This document shows, one piece after another, positions 35,304 through 44,486 of a stretch of DNA of 64,000 nt; within the stretch, counting starts at the first letter, position 1, and each line of letters starts with the position of its first letter. The DNA is taken from NCBI RefSeq assembly GCF_004217145.1, contig NZ_SHKR01000001.1, positions 55,583 through 119,582 on the forward strand. The letters run 5' to 3'. A model generated the notes under the pieces. That model worked only from the letters and a program-made list of their open reading frames with translations. It did not search any database and was not told the origin of the DNA. The position numbers and the translations under genes were made by a program. The DNA comes from Kribbella rubisoli. Lineage in GTDB: Bacteria; Actinomycetota; Actinomycetes; Propionibacteriales; Kribbellaceae.

Positions 35304-36191
35304 TCAGGTTGCTGCCAGGCGCTTCTTCTCCTTCTCGACGTCGAAGTCCGGGACCGGCCACTCCGGGTTCAGCTCGCGCAGTGTCTCCAGGAGGAGCGTG
35401 GTGACGGCCCAGTTGCGGTACCACTTGCGGTCGCTCGGGATCACGTACCAGGGCGCCTCAGGCGTGTTGCAGCGCTCGATCGCCGCGTGGTACGCGTCCA
35501 TGTAGTCCGGCCAGAGCTGGCGCTCGTCGACGTCGCCCGGGTTGTACTTCCAGTACTTCGTCGGGTCGTCGAGCCGTGCCTCCAGCCGGGTGCGCTGCTC
35601 CTCCGGCGAGATGTGCAGGTAGCACTTCAGGATCGTCGTACCGTGCGCGGCCAGCTCCGTCTCGAAGTCGTTGATCTGGTCGTAGCGCCGGTTCCACACG
35701 TTCGGCGTGACCAGGTTCCGCACCCGGGCGATCAGGACGTCCTCGTAGTGCGACCGGTCGAAGATCCCGATCATCCCCTCGTCCGGCAGCGCCTGCTTGA
35801 TCCGCCACAGGAACCCGCGCCGCTTCTCGGCCGGCGTCGGCGCCTTGAACGACGTGATCTTCAGGCCCTGCGGGTCCATCAGCCCCGCGCCGTGCCGGAT
35901 CACACCGCCCTTGCCGGAGGTGTCCATGCCTTGCAGCACCAGCAGCACGCTGCGCTCGCCGCCCTTGCGCCCCTCGGCGAACAGCCGCTCCTGCCAGTCC
36001 GAGACCTCGGCGCCGAGACCCTCCAGCGCCACCTTGCCGTCGTCCTTCGAGCCGTCGAAGCCCGGCGTCGCACGCGTGTCGTACGTCGTCAGATCGACCG
36101 GCCCGGCCGGAACCCGCAACTGTTCCCGCAGTCCCCCAGCAGCAGCCTTCTCGCCCTTCTTCTGCTTCGCCATCTCCACATCCTGCCTCAT
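35304..36191 (-). CDS. Polyphosphate kinase 2 family protein
   Basis: This 295-aa PPK2 has Walker A GMDTSGKGG, the DRSHYEDVLIARV Walker B/lid region and PSDRKWYRNWAVTTLLLE. PPK2 enzymes transfer phosphate between polyphosphate and nucleotides; whether ADP, AMP or GDP is used cannot be read. ATG 36191 overlaps the upstream stop (ATGA); ATG 36173 (MAKQKKGEK) is an alternative. Confidence 0.9.
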   Translation of the reverse strand: MRQDVEMAKQKKGEKAAAGGLREQLRVPAGPVDLTTYDTRATPGFDGSKDDGKVALEGLGAEVSDWQERLFAEGRKGGERSVLLVLQGMDTSGKGGVIRHGAGLMDPQGLKITSFKAPTPAEKRRGFLWRIKQALPDEGMIGIFDRSHYEDVLIARVRNLVTPNVWNRRYDQINDFETELAAHGTTILKCYLHISPEEQRTRLEARLDDPTKYWKYNPGDVDERQLWPDYMDAYHAAIERCNTPEAPWYVIPSDRKWYRNWAVTTLLLETLRELNPEWPVPDFDVEKEKKRLAAT

Positions 36192-36844
36192 CCACCCCCG
36201 ACTTCAGCGGTTTTGCCCCGCCGACGCCGCCACAACACAATCTCGATCACGAGGACGGCCAGGCCGCAGGCGAGTACGGCGACCGCGCCCCACACGAACC
36301 CGCCCAGCAGGGCCAGGCAATCTCCGTCGTCGGAGCACTCGGTCCTCGTGAAGTAGTCGGCTCCGGCAGCGATCGCCACGAGCACCGCGACCATCGTCCC
36401 GCACAGGTACGCCGCCGCGCGGACCAACCACCTGCCCGGTCCGGGCCGGTCAGCACCTGGCTCCGCCGCCGTTTCGCCTGTCGGCGCCGGTTGCACGCCG
36501 TTCGCGATCAGCACGAAGGCAACCAGGCCGGTCGCGAACTCCAGCAGGGCGAGCTCACCCTCGCTCCGGTTCCAGATGAATCGGAACCCGTCGTTCGAGA
36601 TGCTCCCCAACACCAGGAGGCCGGTCAGGACGGCCAGGGCGATGCCCAGCCACAAGCGCGCCTGCGGCTGCGGCCACGCGGCCACGACCGACGCGAGCGC
36701 CAGGACCAGCGCCAGTCCCCCGAGCAGCAAGATCCATTGCTCGTCGCCGAACCCCGACGTGTCGTCGAACTGGACGAAGCCGCCGGCGAACAGCAGCCCG
36801 AGCGCGACCACGAGCAGCACCAGCGAGATCGTCCGACGACTCAT
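36188..36844 (-). CDS. Hypothetical membrane protein
   Basis: This 218-aa protein has about five hydrophobic helices (ISLVLLVVALGLLFAGGFV; ILLLGGLALVLALASVVAAW; LVRAAAYLCGTMVAVLVAIAAG; GAVAVLACGLAVLVIEIVLW) with a Cys-containing outer loop (TECSDDGDC). ATG 36844 is preferred over upstream starts that would run through non-coding-like sequence. It lies between zapE and PPK2 and is coupled to PPK2. Confidence 0.65.
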   Translation of the reverse strand: MSRRTISLVLLVVALGLLFAGGFVQFDDTSGFGDEQWILLLGGLALVLALASVVAAWPQPQARLWLGIALAVLTGLLVLGSISNDGFRFIWNRSEGELALLEFATGLVAFVLIANGVQPAPTGETAAEPGADRPGPGRWLVRAAAYLCGTMVAVLVAIAAGADYFTRTECSDDGDCLALLGGFVWGAVAVLACGLAVLVIEIVLWRRRRGKTAEVGGG

Positions 36845-36869
36845 CTCCTCAGGGAAGCACGTCCGGGGA

Positions 36870-37880
36870 TCAGATTGCGCGAGCCAACGCGATGAGTCGC
36901 GAGAGCGCGCGGAGGTACTTCTTGCGGTAGCCGCCCTTGAGCATCTCAGGAGAGAAGAGCTGGTCGAGCGGTACGCCGCCGGCCAGGAGCGGGAGGTTGC
37001 GGTCGTACATCCGGTCCGCAAGCACCACCAGCCGGAGCGCGACGTTCTCGTCGGTCAGTGGGCGTAGATCGGTGATCGCGACCGTCTCGATGCCGTCGAG
37101 GAGGGCGCCGTACTTGCTCGGATGCAGCTCGGCGAGGTGGCGGTGAAGGTCGACGAAATGGTCGCAGGAGGCGTTGGGACGTTCCCCGGCTTGCTGCTCG
37201 ACCTTCTCGTCCGGCCATGGGTCAGGTGCGACGGGGAGGCCGCGGTGGCGATAGTCCGGGCCGTCGATCCGGCGTACGTCGAAATGTGCGGCCAGCGCCT
37301 GGATCTCGCGGAGGAAGTCGACCGCCTGGAAACGACCCTCGCCGAGTTTGTCGGGCAGCGTGTTGGATGTGGCGGCGAACTCGACGCCGGCGTCGACCAA
37401 CTGACCGATCAGGCGGGAGATCAGCATCGTGTCGCCGGGGTCGTCGAGCTCGAACTCGTCGATGCAGATCAGGCGGTACGACGAGAGTTCGTCGACCGCG
37501 GTACGTAGGCCGAGGGCACCGACCAGGTTGGTGAGCTCGACGAAGGTGCAGTACATCTTCGGCCCGGCGGACTCGTGCCACAGCGAGGCAAGCAGGTGGG
37601 TCTTGCCGACGCCGAATCCGCCGTCCAGGTAGATGCCTTGTTTGCCCAGGACCGGGGCCTTGCCGCGGAGCCTTGCCCAGAGCGAGGCGGTTTGGCAGGG
37701 CTGGGCCAGTTTGGCGGCGCGGTCCGTCAGGGCGGCCAGGGCCTCGGACTGTGAGGGCTCGTCCGGGTTCGGCGTGTAGGTGGCGAAGCGGGCGTCGGCG
37801 AATCTCGGCGGAGGGACGCACTCCGACAGCAGGCGGTCGGGAGTCACCTCCGGCCATCGCTCGCTCAACCGGATCACCAT
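36870..37880 (-). CDS. zapE: ZapE/AFG1-family ATPase
   Basis: This 336-aa P-loop ATPase has Walker A GGFGVGKTHLL, Walker B LICIDEFEL, sensor FAATSNTLP and the AFG1 C-terminal DNVALRLVVLADRMYDRNLP region (here ENVALRL). ZapE associates with the divisome in proteobacteria; its role in actinobacteria is little known. Confidence 0.9.
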   Translation of the reverse strand: MVIRLSERWPEVTPDRLLSECVPPPRFADARFATYTPNPDEPSQSEALAALTDRAAKLAQPCQTASLWARLRGKAPVLGKQGIYLDGGFGVGKTHLLASLWHESAGPKMYCTFVELTNLVGALGLRTAVDELSSYRLICIDEFELDDPGDTMLISRLIGQLVDAGVEFAATSNTLPDKLGEGRFQAVDFLREIQALAAHFDVRRIDGPDYRHRGLPVAPDPWPDEKVEQQAGERPNASCDHFVDLHRHLAELHPSKYGALLDGIETVAITDLRPLTDENVALRLVVLADRMYDRNLPLLAGGVPLDQLFSPEMLKGGYRKKYLRALSRLIALARAI

Positions 37881-37891
37881 GCGGCCAACCC

Positions 37892-38057
37892 TAGTGTCCT
37901 GAGTCGAAGGGTCGGCGAACGATTTCGGTGTTCAGGTGCGTGCATCGCGGTGCTTGGTCAGTGGCCTCGATGCGGAGCATCGTGGGCGCTGGCCAAGTGC
38001 CGCGAGGTGCGTGCCTGGGCGCCGAAAGCGCCGTCGAACCTCCGACTCAGGACACTA
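37892..38057. mobile_element. Palindromic MITE-like element (TA-flanked)
   Basis: The 162 bp at 37894-38055 begin GTGTCCTGAGTCG and end with the exact complement, each next to a TA, as expected of a Tc1/mariner (IS630-type) target duplication. The two halves are imperfect complements along their whole length (CAGGTGCGTGCATCGCGG pairs with CCGCGAGGTGCGTGCCTG allowing G-U), with the centre near GATGCGGAGCATC. It encodes no protein. An alternative reading is a very long transcription-terminating hairpin. Confidence 0.65.
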
Positions 38058-38098
38058 AATGAGGGAAATCTCCGGAAACTCAGCTGTGGCCTTGACCG

Positions 38099-38121
38099 CT
38101 TTCTTACTTTCAGTTAGGAAG
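38099..38121 (+). promoter_or_regulatory. Putative ROK operator of the sugar ABC operon
   Basis: CTTTCTTACT and AGTTAGGAAG form an imperfect inverted repeat 29 bp before the binding-protein start. The GTTAGGAA half-site matches that of the GH9 operator. Confidence 0.5.
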
Positions 38122-38149
38122 TTGGTAGGCGATCGATGAGGAGTCTCCG

Positions 38150-39463
38150 ATGGGCGAACAGCACGTGCGGCGGCGGACAGTTCTCAAAGGGGCGGTAGGT
38201 GCGCTCGGCCTCGGGTCCGCCCTCGGATCCACACTGGCCGCCTGCGGTGGCAGTGACAGCGGGGGCGGGACGACCAGCGGCGGGAAGGCCGTGGTCCGGA
38301 TGTGGTCGTGGTACAACGACCAGGAGGACCAGTTCCCGAAGCTGATCAGCGCGTTCGAGGCCGCGCACAGCAACATCAAGATCGAGAACCGGATCTTCGG
38401 CACCCCGGACCAGTACCTGCCGGCGTTGCAGGCCGCGGTTGCGGGTGGCGACGTACCGGAGATCTTCGCGCCGCACACGCGGGCGCTGACCTACGGCACC
38501 GGCGGCATCTCGGCGGACCTGAAGCAGGAGCTCGGCGACGACTTCCTGAAGGACTTCTTCGACTCGGCCAACCAGGAGTACACCCTGGACGGCAAGCAGT
38601 ACGCGGTCGGCTGGATGGCGCAGACGTTCGGCATCTTCTACAACCCGGACATGCTGAAGAAGGCCGGCGTCGAGGAAGACGGCATCGAGACCTGGGACGA
38701 CCTGATCGCGGCGTCGCAGAAGATCAAGGCGACCGGCAAGTTCCCGGTGGCGCTGAGCTGCAACCCGACGACGAGTTCGCTCGACTTCTTCCTGCCGCTG
38801 ATCACGCAGGTCGCCGACGATCCGACGTACTACCTGAAGCTCGACCAGCTCAAGGACGGCACGACGTACGAGGATCCGAAGGTGATCCAGGCGATCGAGC
38901 TGCAGCAGAAGATCGTCAAGGGCGGCGTCTTCCAGCCCGGTACGACGGGCACCAGCGGCGACCAGGCGCCGCAGATCTTCTACACCGGCAAGTCCGCGAT
39001 GCTGTTCAACGGCAGCTGGACCCCGCAGGGCCTGACCAAGGACGCGACGCCCGCGTTCAACAAGCTCTACAAGGTGATGAAGACCCCGGCGATCGCGCCG
39101 GGCAAGCGGCACTGGACCGCGAACCAGGCCGGCGCCGGCTGGGCGGTCGCAGCGAACAGCAAGAACAAGGACGCCGCGCTGGAGTTCCTGAAGTTCATGT
39201 ACTCCGCGGAGCAGTACTCCCCCACGATGAACGACTCGAACTCGATGCCGGCCACCAAGAGCGCCGCGGCCCGGATCGAGCTGCCGATCATGAAGCAGAT
39301 GACGTCCTGGCTGCTCGACGGCGACGGGTGCCCGCACATCCCGTTCGGGCCCGGCTCGGTCGCGGCCGGCGATCCGCTCGCGAAGATCTTCGACGGCAGC
39401 GGCGAGCCGGCCGCGGTCGCGAAGGCGATGCAGCAGGCGGTCCAGAACGCCAAGGGCGGCTGA
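38150..39463 (+). CDS. Sugar ABC transporter substrate-binding lipoprotein
   Basis: This 437-aa family 1 (MalE-like) binding protein has an RRRTVLKGAVGALG Tat-like signal and lipobox LAAC (lipid-modified Cys near residue 32). The body has SBP motifs (VVRMWSWYNDQ; GDVPEIFAPHT; AMLFNGSW). It delivers an oligosaccharide to the following permeases. The GH1 enzyme at the operon end points to beta-glucosides. Confidence 0.9.
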   Translation: MGEQHVRRRTVLKGAVGALGLGSALGSTLAACGGSDSGGGTTSGGKAVVRMWSWYNDQEDQFPKLISAFEAAHSNIKIENRIFGTPDQYLPALQAAVAGGDVPEIFAPHTRALTYGTGGISADLKQELGDDFLKDFFDSANQEYTLDGKQYAVGWMAQTFGIFYNPDMLKKAGVEEDGIETWDDLIAASQKIKATGKFPVALSCNPTTSSLDFFLPLITQVADDPTYYLKLDQLKDGTTYEDPKVIQAIELQQKIVKGGVFQPGTTGTSGDQAPQIFYTGKSAMLFNGSWTPQGLTKDATPAFNKLYKVMKTPAIAPGKRHWTANQAGAGWAVAANSKNKDAALEFLKFMYSAEQYSPTMNDSNSMPATKSAAARIELPIMKQMTSWLLDGDGCPHIPFGPGSVAAGDPLAKIFDGSGEPAAVAKAMQQAVQNAKGG

Positions 39464-39467
39464 TCGG

Positions 39468-40430
39468 ATGGCGACAGCGCTCTCCCGCCAGCGCGTCGTC
39501 GAGCGCGCCGGCACGCGCACGTCGTACCGGTTCGGATCGCCGCTGCGGAAGTCGCAACGGGTCGCGGGCTATCTGTTCGTGCTGCCGACGTTCGCGCTGT
39601 TCCTGGCGTTCGTCCTCTGGCCGATCCTCTACACGGCGTACCTGAGCCTGACCTCGTGGGGCGGGTTCGGGTCGCCGCGGTTCGTGCACTTCGACAACTA
39701 CAGCCGGATGCTGCACGACCCGGTGGCGCGCCGCGCGCTGATCGTCACGCTGGTGCTGACCGGCGTGACGACCGCGGTCCTGACCTTCCTCGGCCTGGTC
39801 ACCGCGGTGCTGGTGAACGTGATCTGGTCGAAGGTCGGCGTTGTCGTCCGGACCATCCTGTTCATCCCGGGCATCGTGTCGTTCGTCGTGTCGGCGGTGC
39901 TGTGGAAGCTGATCTACGACCCGAACATCGGCACGCTCAATCGGTTGCTCGGGGCAATCGGCCTGGGCAGCCTGCAGCATCCGTGGCTGGCCGATCACAA
40001 GACCGTGCTGCCGGCGATCGTCGTGGTGACGGTCTGGGGCGGGCTCGGGTTCAACATGCTGATCTACTTCGCGGGCCTGCATAGCATCGACCCGAACCTG
40101 TACGAGGCCGCTGAGATGGACGGCGCCAACACCGTGCAGCAGTTCCGCCACATCACGGTGCCGAGCCTGAGGATCGTGACCGGTCTGATCGTCAGCCTCG
40201 GCCTGCTCAACGGGTTCAAGGCCTTCGACGTGATCTTCGTGATGACGGGCGGCGGGCCCAACCACGGCAGCGAAGTACTCGGCACGTACTTGTACTCGTT
40301 GGCCTTCGGGTCGACGTCCGGCTCGATACCGCAGCTCGGGTACGCGAGCGCGTTCAGCGTGGTGACGATGGTGCTCTGCACGCTCGCGGTCATCGCTCAG
40401 CTCTGGCTGACGCGGAGGGCGGACCGATGA
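39468..40430 (+). CDS. Sugar ABC permease (MalF-like)
   Basis: This 320-aa protein has six core helices and the EAA loop YEAAEMDGANTVQQFRHITVP, which contacts the ATPase. There is no ATPase gene in the operon; in actinobacteria a shared MsiK-type ATPase usually serves such systems. It overlaps the next gene by 4 bp. Confidence 0.9.
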   Translation: MATALSRQRVVERAGTRTSYRFGSPLRKSQRVAGYLFVLPTFALFLAFVLWPILYTAYLSLTSWGGFGSPRFVHFDNYSRMLHDPVARRALIVTLVLTGVTTAVLTFLGLVTAVLVNVIWSKVGVVVRTILFIPGIVSFVVSAVLWKLIYDPNIGTLNRLLGAIGLGSLQHPWLADHKTVLPAIVVVTVWGGLGFNMLIYFAGLHSIDPNLYEAAEMDGANTVQQFRHITVPSLRIVTGLIVSLGLLNGFKAFDVIFVMTGGGPNHGSEVLGTYLYSLAFGSTSGSIPQLGYASAFSVVTMVLCTLAVIAQLWLTRRADR

Positions 40431-41251
40431 GGAACAAGTGGATCGGGAAGTCCTTCGCGACGTTCGTGCTGCTGCCGTTCTGCCTGTTGATGGCGTTCCC
40501 GTTCGTGTGGATGCTGCTGACGTCGCTGCGCGAGCAGAACACGATCTTCAACGGGCCGATCATCCCGCGGAAGTTCACCGGCGTCGCCTACAAGGATGCG
40601 TGGACGTCGATCGACTTCCCGCTGCACTTCTGGAACAGCGTCTGGATCACCTCGGTCACCGTGATCGGGGTGCTGATCTTCGCGACGCTCAGCGGATACG
40701 CGTTCGCGAAGCTGGATTTCCCGTTCCGGAACACGCTCTTCGTGTTGCTGCTGACCACGCTGATGATGCCGTCGACGGCGCTGATCATCCCGCTGTATCT
40801 CGAGCTCAAGTCGCTCGGTCTGCTCGACAGCCAGGCCGGGCTGCTCGTGCTGTACATCTCCGGGTCGGCGCCGTTCGCGATGTTCCTGATGCGAGCGTTC
40901 TTCCAGACGTTGCCGGACGAGCTGATCGAGGCAGCGCGGGTGGACGGCGGCAGCGAGCTGACCATCTTCCGGCGGGTGATCCTGCCGCTGACCCGGCCGG
41001 GGATCGCGACCGTGGTGATCTTCCAGTTCCTGTCCACCTGGAACGAGTTCCTGATCGCCAACACCGTCCTGCGGAACACCGACGCACTCCCCCTGCAGCC
41101 GGTGCTGTTCACGCTGATGGGCCAGTACTCCACGAACTGGCCGGCCCTCACCGCCGGCCTCACGCTGTCCGTCGTACCGGTCGTGATCGTCTACGTCCGG
41201 ATGCAGCGGCAGTTCGTCGCCGGGATGATGCTCGGCGCCGTCAAGAACTAA
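40427..41251 (+). CDS. Sugar ABC permease (MalG-like)
   Basis: This 274-aa permease has six helices and the EAA loop IEAARVDGGSELTIFRRVILP. ATG overlaps the MalF-like stop. It pairs with the upstream permease. Confidence 0.9.
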   Translation: MRNKWIGKSFATFVLLPFCLLMAFPFVWMLLTSLREQNTIFNGPIIPRKFTGVAYKDAWTSIDFPLHFWNSVWITSVTVIGVLIFATLSGYAFAKLDFPFRNTLFVLLLTTLMMPSTALIIPLYLELKSLGLLDSQAGLLVLYISGSAPFAMFLMRAFFQTLPDELIEAARVDGGSELTIFRRVILPLTRPGIATVVIFQFLSTWNEFLIANTVLRNTDALPLQPVLFTLMGQYSTNWPALTAGLTLSVVPVVIVYVRMQRQFVAGMMLGAVKN

Positions 41252-41261
41252 GAGAGGTCAT

Positions 41262-42038
41262 ATGCCGATCAAGAACGTCGTCGTCAACTGCACCGATGTC
41301 GCCCGCTCGGTCGAGTTCTACACCAGGTTCCTGGAGCTGTCCGTTGTCGGCAAGGTCACGCCCGAGCGCGCCGTGCTCGACGCCGTCACCGCGACCGTCG
41401 AACTACGGGCCGTGGGCAACGGCCGGGAGCAGAGCACGTGGTCGCCGGACGATCTGCAGAAGGGGTTCCGGCACATCGGTTTCAAGGTCGACCTGATCGA
41501 CCAGCGGGCTGCCGTGCTCAAGGACGCCGGGGTCGAGTTCAAGCTCGACCCGCTCGATGCCGAGGGCAACGTCCGGATCTGCTTCTTCTACGACCCGGAC
41601 GGCACGCTGCTCGAGATGATCCAGGGCGACCTGCAGTACGCCGAGATCCTCGACGCGGACGGCGTCGCGCGCGAGCGGGCGCTCGGCGTACCGGCGCGGC
41701 CGCGGTTCGACCATGTCGCGGTGACGATCGAGGACCGGGAGGCCACCAGCGCGTACTACGACCGCAACTACGGCTTCTCGTTCATCGGCACGATCGAGCA
41801 GCCGCACGACAAGCGAGGCTTCCACATCGGCTACCTGAAGGGCGGCGACACCGTCCTCGAGGTGTTCACGTACGAGGTCGACAAGAGCGCCCGCGCCCCG
41901 CAGCTCGACGTCGCCGGGTTCGCGTACGCCGAGCTCGTCGGCGACCCGGCGGACCTGCCGGCCGAGACCGCTCCGGACGGAACGAAGGTCTACGTCGACA
42001 GCGACGGGTTCGCGTTCGCCGTAGGCTCCGAGGCATGA
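41262..42038 (+). CDS. VOC family (glyoxalase-like) protein
   Basis: This 258-aa protein has two VOC modules: VNCTDVARSVEFYTRFLEL to FYDPDGTLLEMI, and FDHVAVTIEDREATSAYYDR onward. Potential metal ligands His and Glu are present in the usual places. VOC enzymes are metal-dependent lyases, isomerases or dioxygenases; in a glycoside operon a role in oxidised or epimerised sugar turnover is conceivable. The AKR start overlaps its stop. Confidence 0.8.
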   Translation: MPIKNVVVNCTDVARSVEFYTRFLELSVVGKVTPERAVLDAVTATVELRAVGNGREQSTWSPDDLQKGFRHIGFKVDLIDQRAAVLKDAGVEFKLDPLDAEGNVRICFFYDPDGTLLEMIQGDLQYAEILDADGVARERALGVPARPRFDHVAVTIEDREATSAYYDRNYGFSFIGTIEQPHDKRGFHIGYLKGGDTVLEVFTYEVDKSARAPQLDVAGFAYAELVGDPADLPAETAPDGTKVYVDSDGFAFAVGSEA

Positions 42039-42976
42039 CAGAAAACTGGCTGCGACCCCTCGGTTCCACCGGCCTGACAGTCTCCGCCGTCTGCGCCGGC
42101 GGCAGCGGGCTCGGAAGCATGCCCGCGATGTTCGGGTACGACGTGACGCGGCAGGAAGCGATCGACCTGCTACTGCGCGTGTTCGACAGCCCGCTGACCT
42201 GGATCGACACTTCGAACGGGTACAGCGACGGTGAGAGCGAACTGCGCATCGGGCTGGCTATTCGCGAGCACGGCGGGCTGCCCGACGGATTCTTGGTCGC
42301 GACGAAGGTCGATGCCCGCGACGGCGACTACTCGGGCGCGCGGGTCCGAGCGAGCGTCGCCGAGAGCAAGGAGCGGCTCGGGCTGGACGAGCTGCCGTTG
42401 GTCTACCTGCACGATCCGGAGTTCCACGACTTCGACTCGATGCGGGACGCCGTCGACACGTTGATGCAGTTGCGCGCGGACGGGGAGATCGGGCACGTCG
42501 GGCTCGCGGGCGGGGACACGCGCGAGCTCTCTCGCTATCTGGATCTCGGCGGCTTCGAGGTGCTGCTCGTGCACAACCGGTGGAGCCTCGTGGATCACTC
42601 GGCCCTCGGTATCTTCCAGCGGGCTCGTTCCGACGGCATCGCGGTGGTGAACGCGGCCATCTACGGCGGCGGGATCCTCGCCAACCCCGCGGGCGCGACG
42701 AAGTACGCCTATCGCGAGGCTGCACCGGCTGTCCTGGACGCGGTGGCTCAGATGGAGAAGGCGTGCCAGGAGTACGGCCTCGACCTCGCGACCGCGGCGC
42801 TGCGGCACTCGGTGGACGACCCGGGGATCGCCGGCACCGTCGTCGGGATCACCAAGCCGGCCCGGGTCGACGCCCTCGAGGCGTCTCTCGCCGTGGACCT
42901 CCCGAGCGCGTTGCTTAACCGGTTAGGTAGCCTACTTCCGGACAGGCAGCACTGGGTTGAGAAGGAGACGACGTGA
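42035..42976 (+). CDS. Aldo/keto reductase (aldose dehydrogenase-like)
   Basis: This 313-aa AKR starts at the ATG overlapping the VOC stop. WIDTSNGYSDGESELRIG supplies Asp/Tyr, FLVATKVD the Lys and VYLHDPE the His. It resembles D-threo-aldose/L-fucose dehydrogenases, suggesting oxidation of a free sugar released by the operon. Coupled to GH1 by GTGA. Confidence 0.85.
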   Translation: MTENWLRPLGSTGLTVSAVCAGGSGLGSMPAMFGYDVTRQEAIDLLLRVFDSPLTWIDTSNGYSDGESELRIGLAIREHGGLPDGFLVATKVDARDGDYSGARVRASVAESKERLGLDELPLVYLHDPEFHDFDSMRDAVDTLMQLRADGEIGHVGLAGGDTRELSRYLDLGGFEVLLVHNRWSLVDHSALGIFQRARSDGIAVVNAAIYGGGILANPAGATKYAYREAAPAVLDAVAQMEKACQEYGLDLATAALRHSVDDPGIAGTVVGITKPARVDALEASLAVDLPSALLNRLGSLLPDRQHWVEKETT

Positions 42977-44322
42977 CGAGCGGATTCACGTGGGGCGCGG
43001 CGACCGCGTCGTACCAGGTCGAGGGCGCGGTCTCCGCCGACGGGCGCGGCCCGAGTATCTGGGACACGTTCGCGCACACCCCGGGCAAGATCGCGGACGG
43101 TACCAACGGTGACGTGGCCGACGAGCATCACCAGCGGTTCGGCGAGGACATCCGGATGCTGGCGGAGCTCGGGCTGAACGCTTACCGGTTCTCGATCGCG
43201 TGGCCGCGGATCGTGCCCAGCGGGTCAGGCGCTGCCAACGCTGCGGGGCTGGACTTCTACCGGCGGTTGGCCGAGGCGTGCCTGGAGAACGGCGTCACGC
43301 CGTACGCGACGCTCTATCACTGGGATCTGCCGCAGCCGCTGGAGGACGCCGGCGGTTGGCTGAACCGCGACACGGCCGAGCGGTTCCGCGACTATGCAGT
43401 CCTGGCGCATGACGGGCTGTCCGATGTCGTCAAGCACTGGATGACGCTGAACGAGCCGTGGTGCTCTGCGTTCCTCGGGTACGGCAACGGTGAGCACGCC
43501 CCGGGCCGGACCGAGGGCGCTGACGCGTTGAAGGCCGTGCACCACCTGCTGCTCGGGCACGGGCTGACGCTGGATGCGATCCGCTCGGAGGGTTCGTCGT
43601 ACGGGATCGCGCTGAACCCGGCGCCGATCCACGCCGCGACCGACTCCCCCGCCGACCGCGACGCCGCACGCCGAATCGACGGGCTGCGGAACCGGATGTT
43701 CCTCGAGCCGCTCCTGTCCGGGCGGTACCCGGCCGATGTCCTCGAAGACACCGGCATGACCTCGTGGTTCGCGGCGCAGGAAGCGGATCTGCCGTTGATC
43801 GCGGCGCCGCTCGACTTCATCGGCGTCAACTACTACTGCCCGACCACGGTCGCCGCGCCGGACGGACCGATCTCGTCGCCGGTCGCGTCGACGCAGCCGG
43901 GGAGCGAGAATGTCGTTGCCGTGGACACCGGTCTGCCCCGCACCCAGATGGGCTGGCCGATCCAGGCGACCGGGCTGCGCGACATCCTCGTCACGATCAA
44001 CAAGCTCGCGCCCGAGCTGCCGTTGTACGTGACGGAGAACGGCGCGGCGTACCCGGACTCGGTGACCGCCGACGGCGCCATCGAGGACGACGACCGGCTG
44101 GACTACATCAAGCAGCACATCGCCGTGTGCGAGGACCTCGTCGCCGAGGGTTTCCCGCTCAAGGGGTACTTCGTCTGGTCGTTGATGGACAACTACGAGT
44201 GGTCCTGGGGCTACAGCCGGCGCTTCGGCATCGTGTACGTCGACTACGCGACCCAGGCCCGCACGGTGAAGAAGAGCGGGCGTTGGCTCAAGGACCACCT
44301 GAGCCGGCAACCGGCCGGCTGA
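42973..44322 (+). CDS. Family 1 beta-glucosidase
   Basis: This 449-aa cytoplasmic GH1 enzyme has the acid/base motif MTLNEPW and nucleophile motif YVTENGAA, plus the N-terminal WGAATASYQVEGA and FSIAWPRI. It would hydrolyse imported beta-glucosides or cello-oligosaccharides, consistent with the binding-protein transporter upstream and the secreted GH9 elsewhere. GTG start overlaps the AKR stop. Confidence 0.95.
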   Translation: MTSGFTWGAATASYQVEGAVSADGRGPSIWDTFAHTPGKIADGTNGDVADEHHQRFGEDIRMLAELGLNAYRFSIAWPRIVPSGSGAANAAGLDFYRRLAEACLENGVTPYATLYHWDLPQPLEDAGGWLNRDTAERFRDYAVLAHDGLSDVVKHWMTLNEPWCSAFLGYGNGEHAPGRTEGADALKAVHHLLLGHGLTLDAIRSEGSSYGIALNPAPIHAATDSPADRDAARRIDGLRNRMFLEPLLSGRYPADVLEDTGMTSWFAAQEADLPLIAAPLDFIGVNYYCPTTVAAPDGPISSPVASTQPGSENVVAVDTGLPRTQMGWPIQATGLRDILVTINKLAPELPLYVTENGAAYPDSVTADGAIEDDDRLDYIKQHIAVCEDLVAEGFPLKGYFVWSLMDNYEWSWGYSRRFGIVYVDYATQARTVKKSGRWLKDHLSRQPAG

Positions 44323-44334
44323 CCCCCGGCACCC

Positions 44335-44426
44335 GCGGATCCCCAGGCCGTCACAATCCCCCATCCCAACCGCCGCGGACCGCACGGCCGCCCCGCCTCG
44401 ACGATTGTGATGGCCTGGGGATCCGC
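44335..44426. terminator. Long terminator-like hairpin between GH1 and ROK genes
   Basis: GCGGATCCCCAGGCCGTCAC (from 44335) and its near-complement ending at 44426 pair over 24 bp with a single mismatch and a 44-nt GC-rich loop. It lies between convergent genes and probably terminates both. Confidence 0.7.
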
Positions 44427-44486
44427 ACCCACCCGGCCACACCAGCACGCCCAGTGGCGGCTGGGGTGGCACGCCCGGCCGGTGGG

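Noticed and set aside
38150..44322. Missing ABC ATPase as evidence of a broken transporter
   Set aside because: Family 1 sugar importers in actinobacteria commonly use one shared ATPase (MsiK) encoded elsewhere.
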